6,244 bases of DNA from Parabacteroides sp. (GTDB lineage Bacteria; Bacteroidota; Bacteroidia; Bacteroidales; Tannerellaceae). Where the stretch lies: positions 1-6,244 of the forward strand of contig DXRF01000194.1 in NCBI GenBank assembly GCA_019411205.1, in the 5' to 3' direction. Every line of letters begins with the position of its first letter. Position 1 is the first letter of the stretch. Positions 5,571 to 6,244 of the stretch are shown here, one piece after another. The notes under the pieces are model-generated. The model had not been told where the DNA came from. It did not search any database and saw only the letters and a program-made list of their open reading frames with translations. Position numbers and translations under genes: made by a program.

Positions 5571-5578
5571 CAAAGGTA
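5571..5578 (-). promoter_or_regulatory. -7 element for the dCMP deaminase-S41-cyclo-ligase operon
   Basis: The minus strand reads TACCTTTG, a perfect Bacteroidota -7 box, within a 10-mer (GTACCTTTGC) identical to that of the tRNA-Tyr promoter. Expected start of transcription is near 5564, about 33 nt before the ATG at 5531. The region 19-21 nt upstream offers only ATTC-like sequence, so the -33 box is weak. The rest of the 136-bp gap (5532-5667) is AT-rich, with a run of seven T at 5612-5618 on the plus strand. I see no convincing terminator for the upstream M3 peptidase gene and no small ORF of note. Confidence 0.6.
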
Positions 5579-5667
5579 CATATATTTGGGATAAATGGAA
5601 TAGGTTCGAAGTTTTTTTGTTCAAGCGTGTATCATAAAATACCATAGAAGGCAACCTCGAAAACAAA

Positions 5668-6244
5668 TCAGACTTGCATCCGGCTCTGGACGGATGGTCC
5701 GTTAGGTTCTATTCCGTTTCTTTTCAACAGGGCGCCGATTTCCGCCTCTTTTCCCCGGAAACGTTTGTACAGGATATCCGGATCTTCGGTTCCGCCTTTC
5801 GACAGGATGTTTTTACGGAAAGAACGGGCTGTTTCCCGGTTGAAGATTCCCGTCTCTTTGAAGACCGAGAAAGCATCGGCATCCAAGACCTCTGCCCATT
5901 TATAGCCGTAATAGCCGGCTGAATATCCACCGGAGAAGATGTGTCCGAAACTGCTGCTCATCAAGGTTCCGGGAACTTCGGGGACGATCACGGTCTGTTT
6001 CCAGGCTTCCTTCTCGAAAGCGATTACATCTTCGTCGAATGGTTCTGTCCGGGTATGCCAGGCCATATCTAAGAAACCGAAGCTCAGTTGACGGCAGCAG
6101 GCATATCCTACGTTGAAATTGGAAGCGTCTATTAATTTCTGTACTAATTCTTGCGGGATTTTTTCCCCGGTTTTGTAGTGGATGGCGATCTGATCCAGAA
6201 ACTCTTTCTCTGTCAGCCAGTTTTCCATCAGTTGGGAAGGAAGT
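5668..6244 (-). CDS. M3 family metallopeptidase (oligopeptidase A / peptidyl-dipeptidase Dcp-like), C-terminal part
   Basis: The reading frame is open to the window edge. Codons before the ATG at 6228 read LPSQL and join MENW, giving the LPSQxMENW block that in M3 peptidases lies just after the zinc-binding HExxH motif. This is therefore an internal fragment, with the true start and the zinc site outside the window. Counting from that Met, the visible part has GHIFSGGYSAGYYGY at 95-109, whose His and Tyr residues form the substrate-binding lid in this family, then WAEVLDADAF (111-120), GIFNRETARSF (127-137), ILSKGGTEDP (141-150) and LYKRFRGKEAE (153-163). The ending is normal for the family apart from a short tail after NGIEPNG. 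These zinc peptidases cut short peptides from protein turnover. Dcp and oligopeptidase A cannot be separated on this part alone. Export cannot be judged because the N-terminus is missing. Confidence 0.93.
   Translation of the reverse strand, partial: LPSQLMENWLTEKEFLDQIAIHYKTGEKIPQELVQKLIDASNFNVGYACCRQLSFGFLDMAWHTRTEPFDEDVIAFEKEAWKQTVIVPEVPGTLMSSSFGHIFSGGYSAGYYGYKWAEVLDADAFSVFKETGIFNRETARSFRKNILSKGGTEDPDILYKRFRGKEAEIGALLKRNGIEPNGPSVQSRMQV

Noticed and set aside
5598..5655. A possible terminator for the M3 gene involving GTAT/ATAC near 5630-5643.
   Set aside because: The stem is only four pairs and on the minus strand it is followed by A-rich, not U-rich, sequence.
5668..6228. Reading the M3 fragment as a complete 186-residue protein starting at the ATG at 6228.
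   Set aside because: The frame continues to the window edge with LPSQL joined to MENW, a conserved internal block of M3 peptidases, so this Met is internal.

Overview
The window reads as ordinary chromosomal core DNA from a member of the Bacteroidota. A gut Bacteroidales such as Parabacteroides is my best guess, but that is inference from protein character, not a database match. The strongest support is the promoter style. Four copies of the Bacteroidota -7 element (TAnnTTTG) sit immediately upstream of gene or operon starts, and strong Shine-Dalgarno sequences are absent.

Layout, left to right. (1) Positions 1-52, minus strand: the 5' part of a tRNA-Tyr (anticodon GTA), cut by the window edge. 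It has its own promoter squeezed between it and ribH. (2) Positions 108-1352, minus strand: a membrane-anchored TPR protein followed by ribH (lumazine synthase), with a strong hairpin between them. (3) Positions 1353-1487: a divergent promoter region with a back-to-back -7 element for each side and a 16-bp palindrome between them. (4) Positions 1488-2881, plus strand: recF and a small DUF721 (DciA-like) gene overlapping by ATGA. (5) A 10-bp convergent junction with a candidate terminator. (6) Positions 2892-5531, minus strand: a three-gene operon transcribed as dCMP deaminase, then an S41 C-terminal processing peptidase, then 5-formyltetrahydrofolate cyclo-ligase. The last two genes overlap by about 95 nt. 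(7) Positions 5668-6244, minus strand: the C-terminal part of an M3-family metallopeptidase whose 5' end lies outside the window.

Functionally this is housekeeping: flavin biosynthesis, replication and repair (RecF and a candidate helicase-loader homologue), dUMP supply and folate interconversion (both feed thymidylate synthesis), periplasmic proteolysis and peptide turnover. No gap between genes exceeds 136 bases. I see no mobile element, CRISPR array, phage gene or defence cassette, and no evidence of a novel multi-gene system. The points worth a second look are small: the long S41/cyclo-ligase overlap, the palindrome between the divergent promoters, the hairpin before ribH, and the recF-DUF721 coupling.
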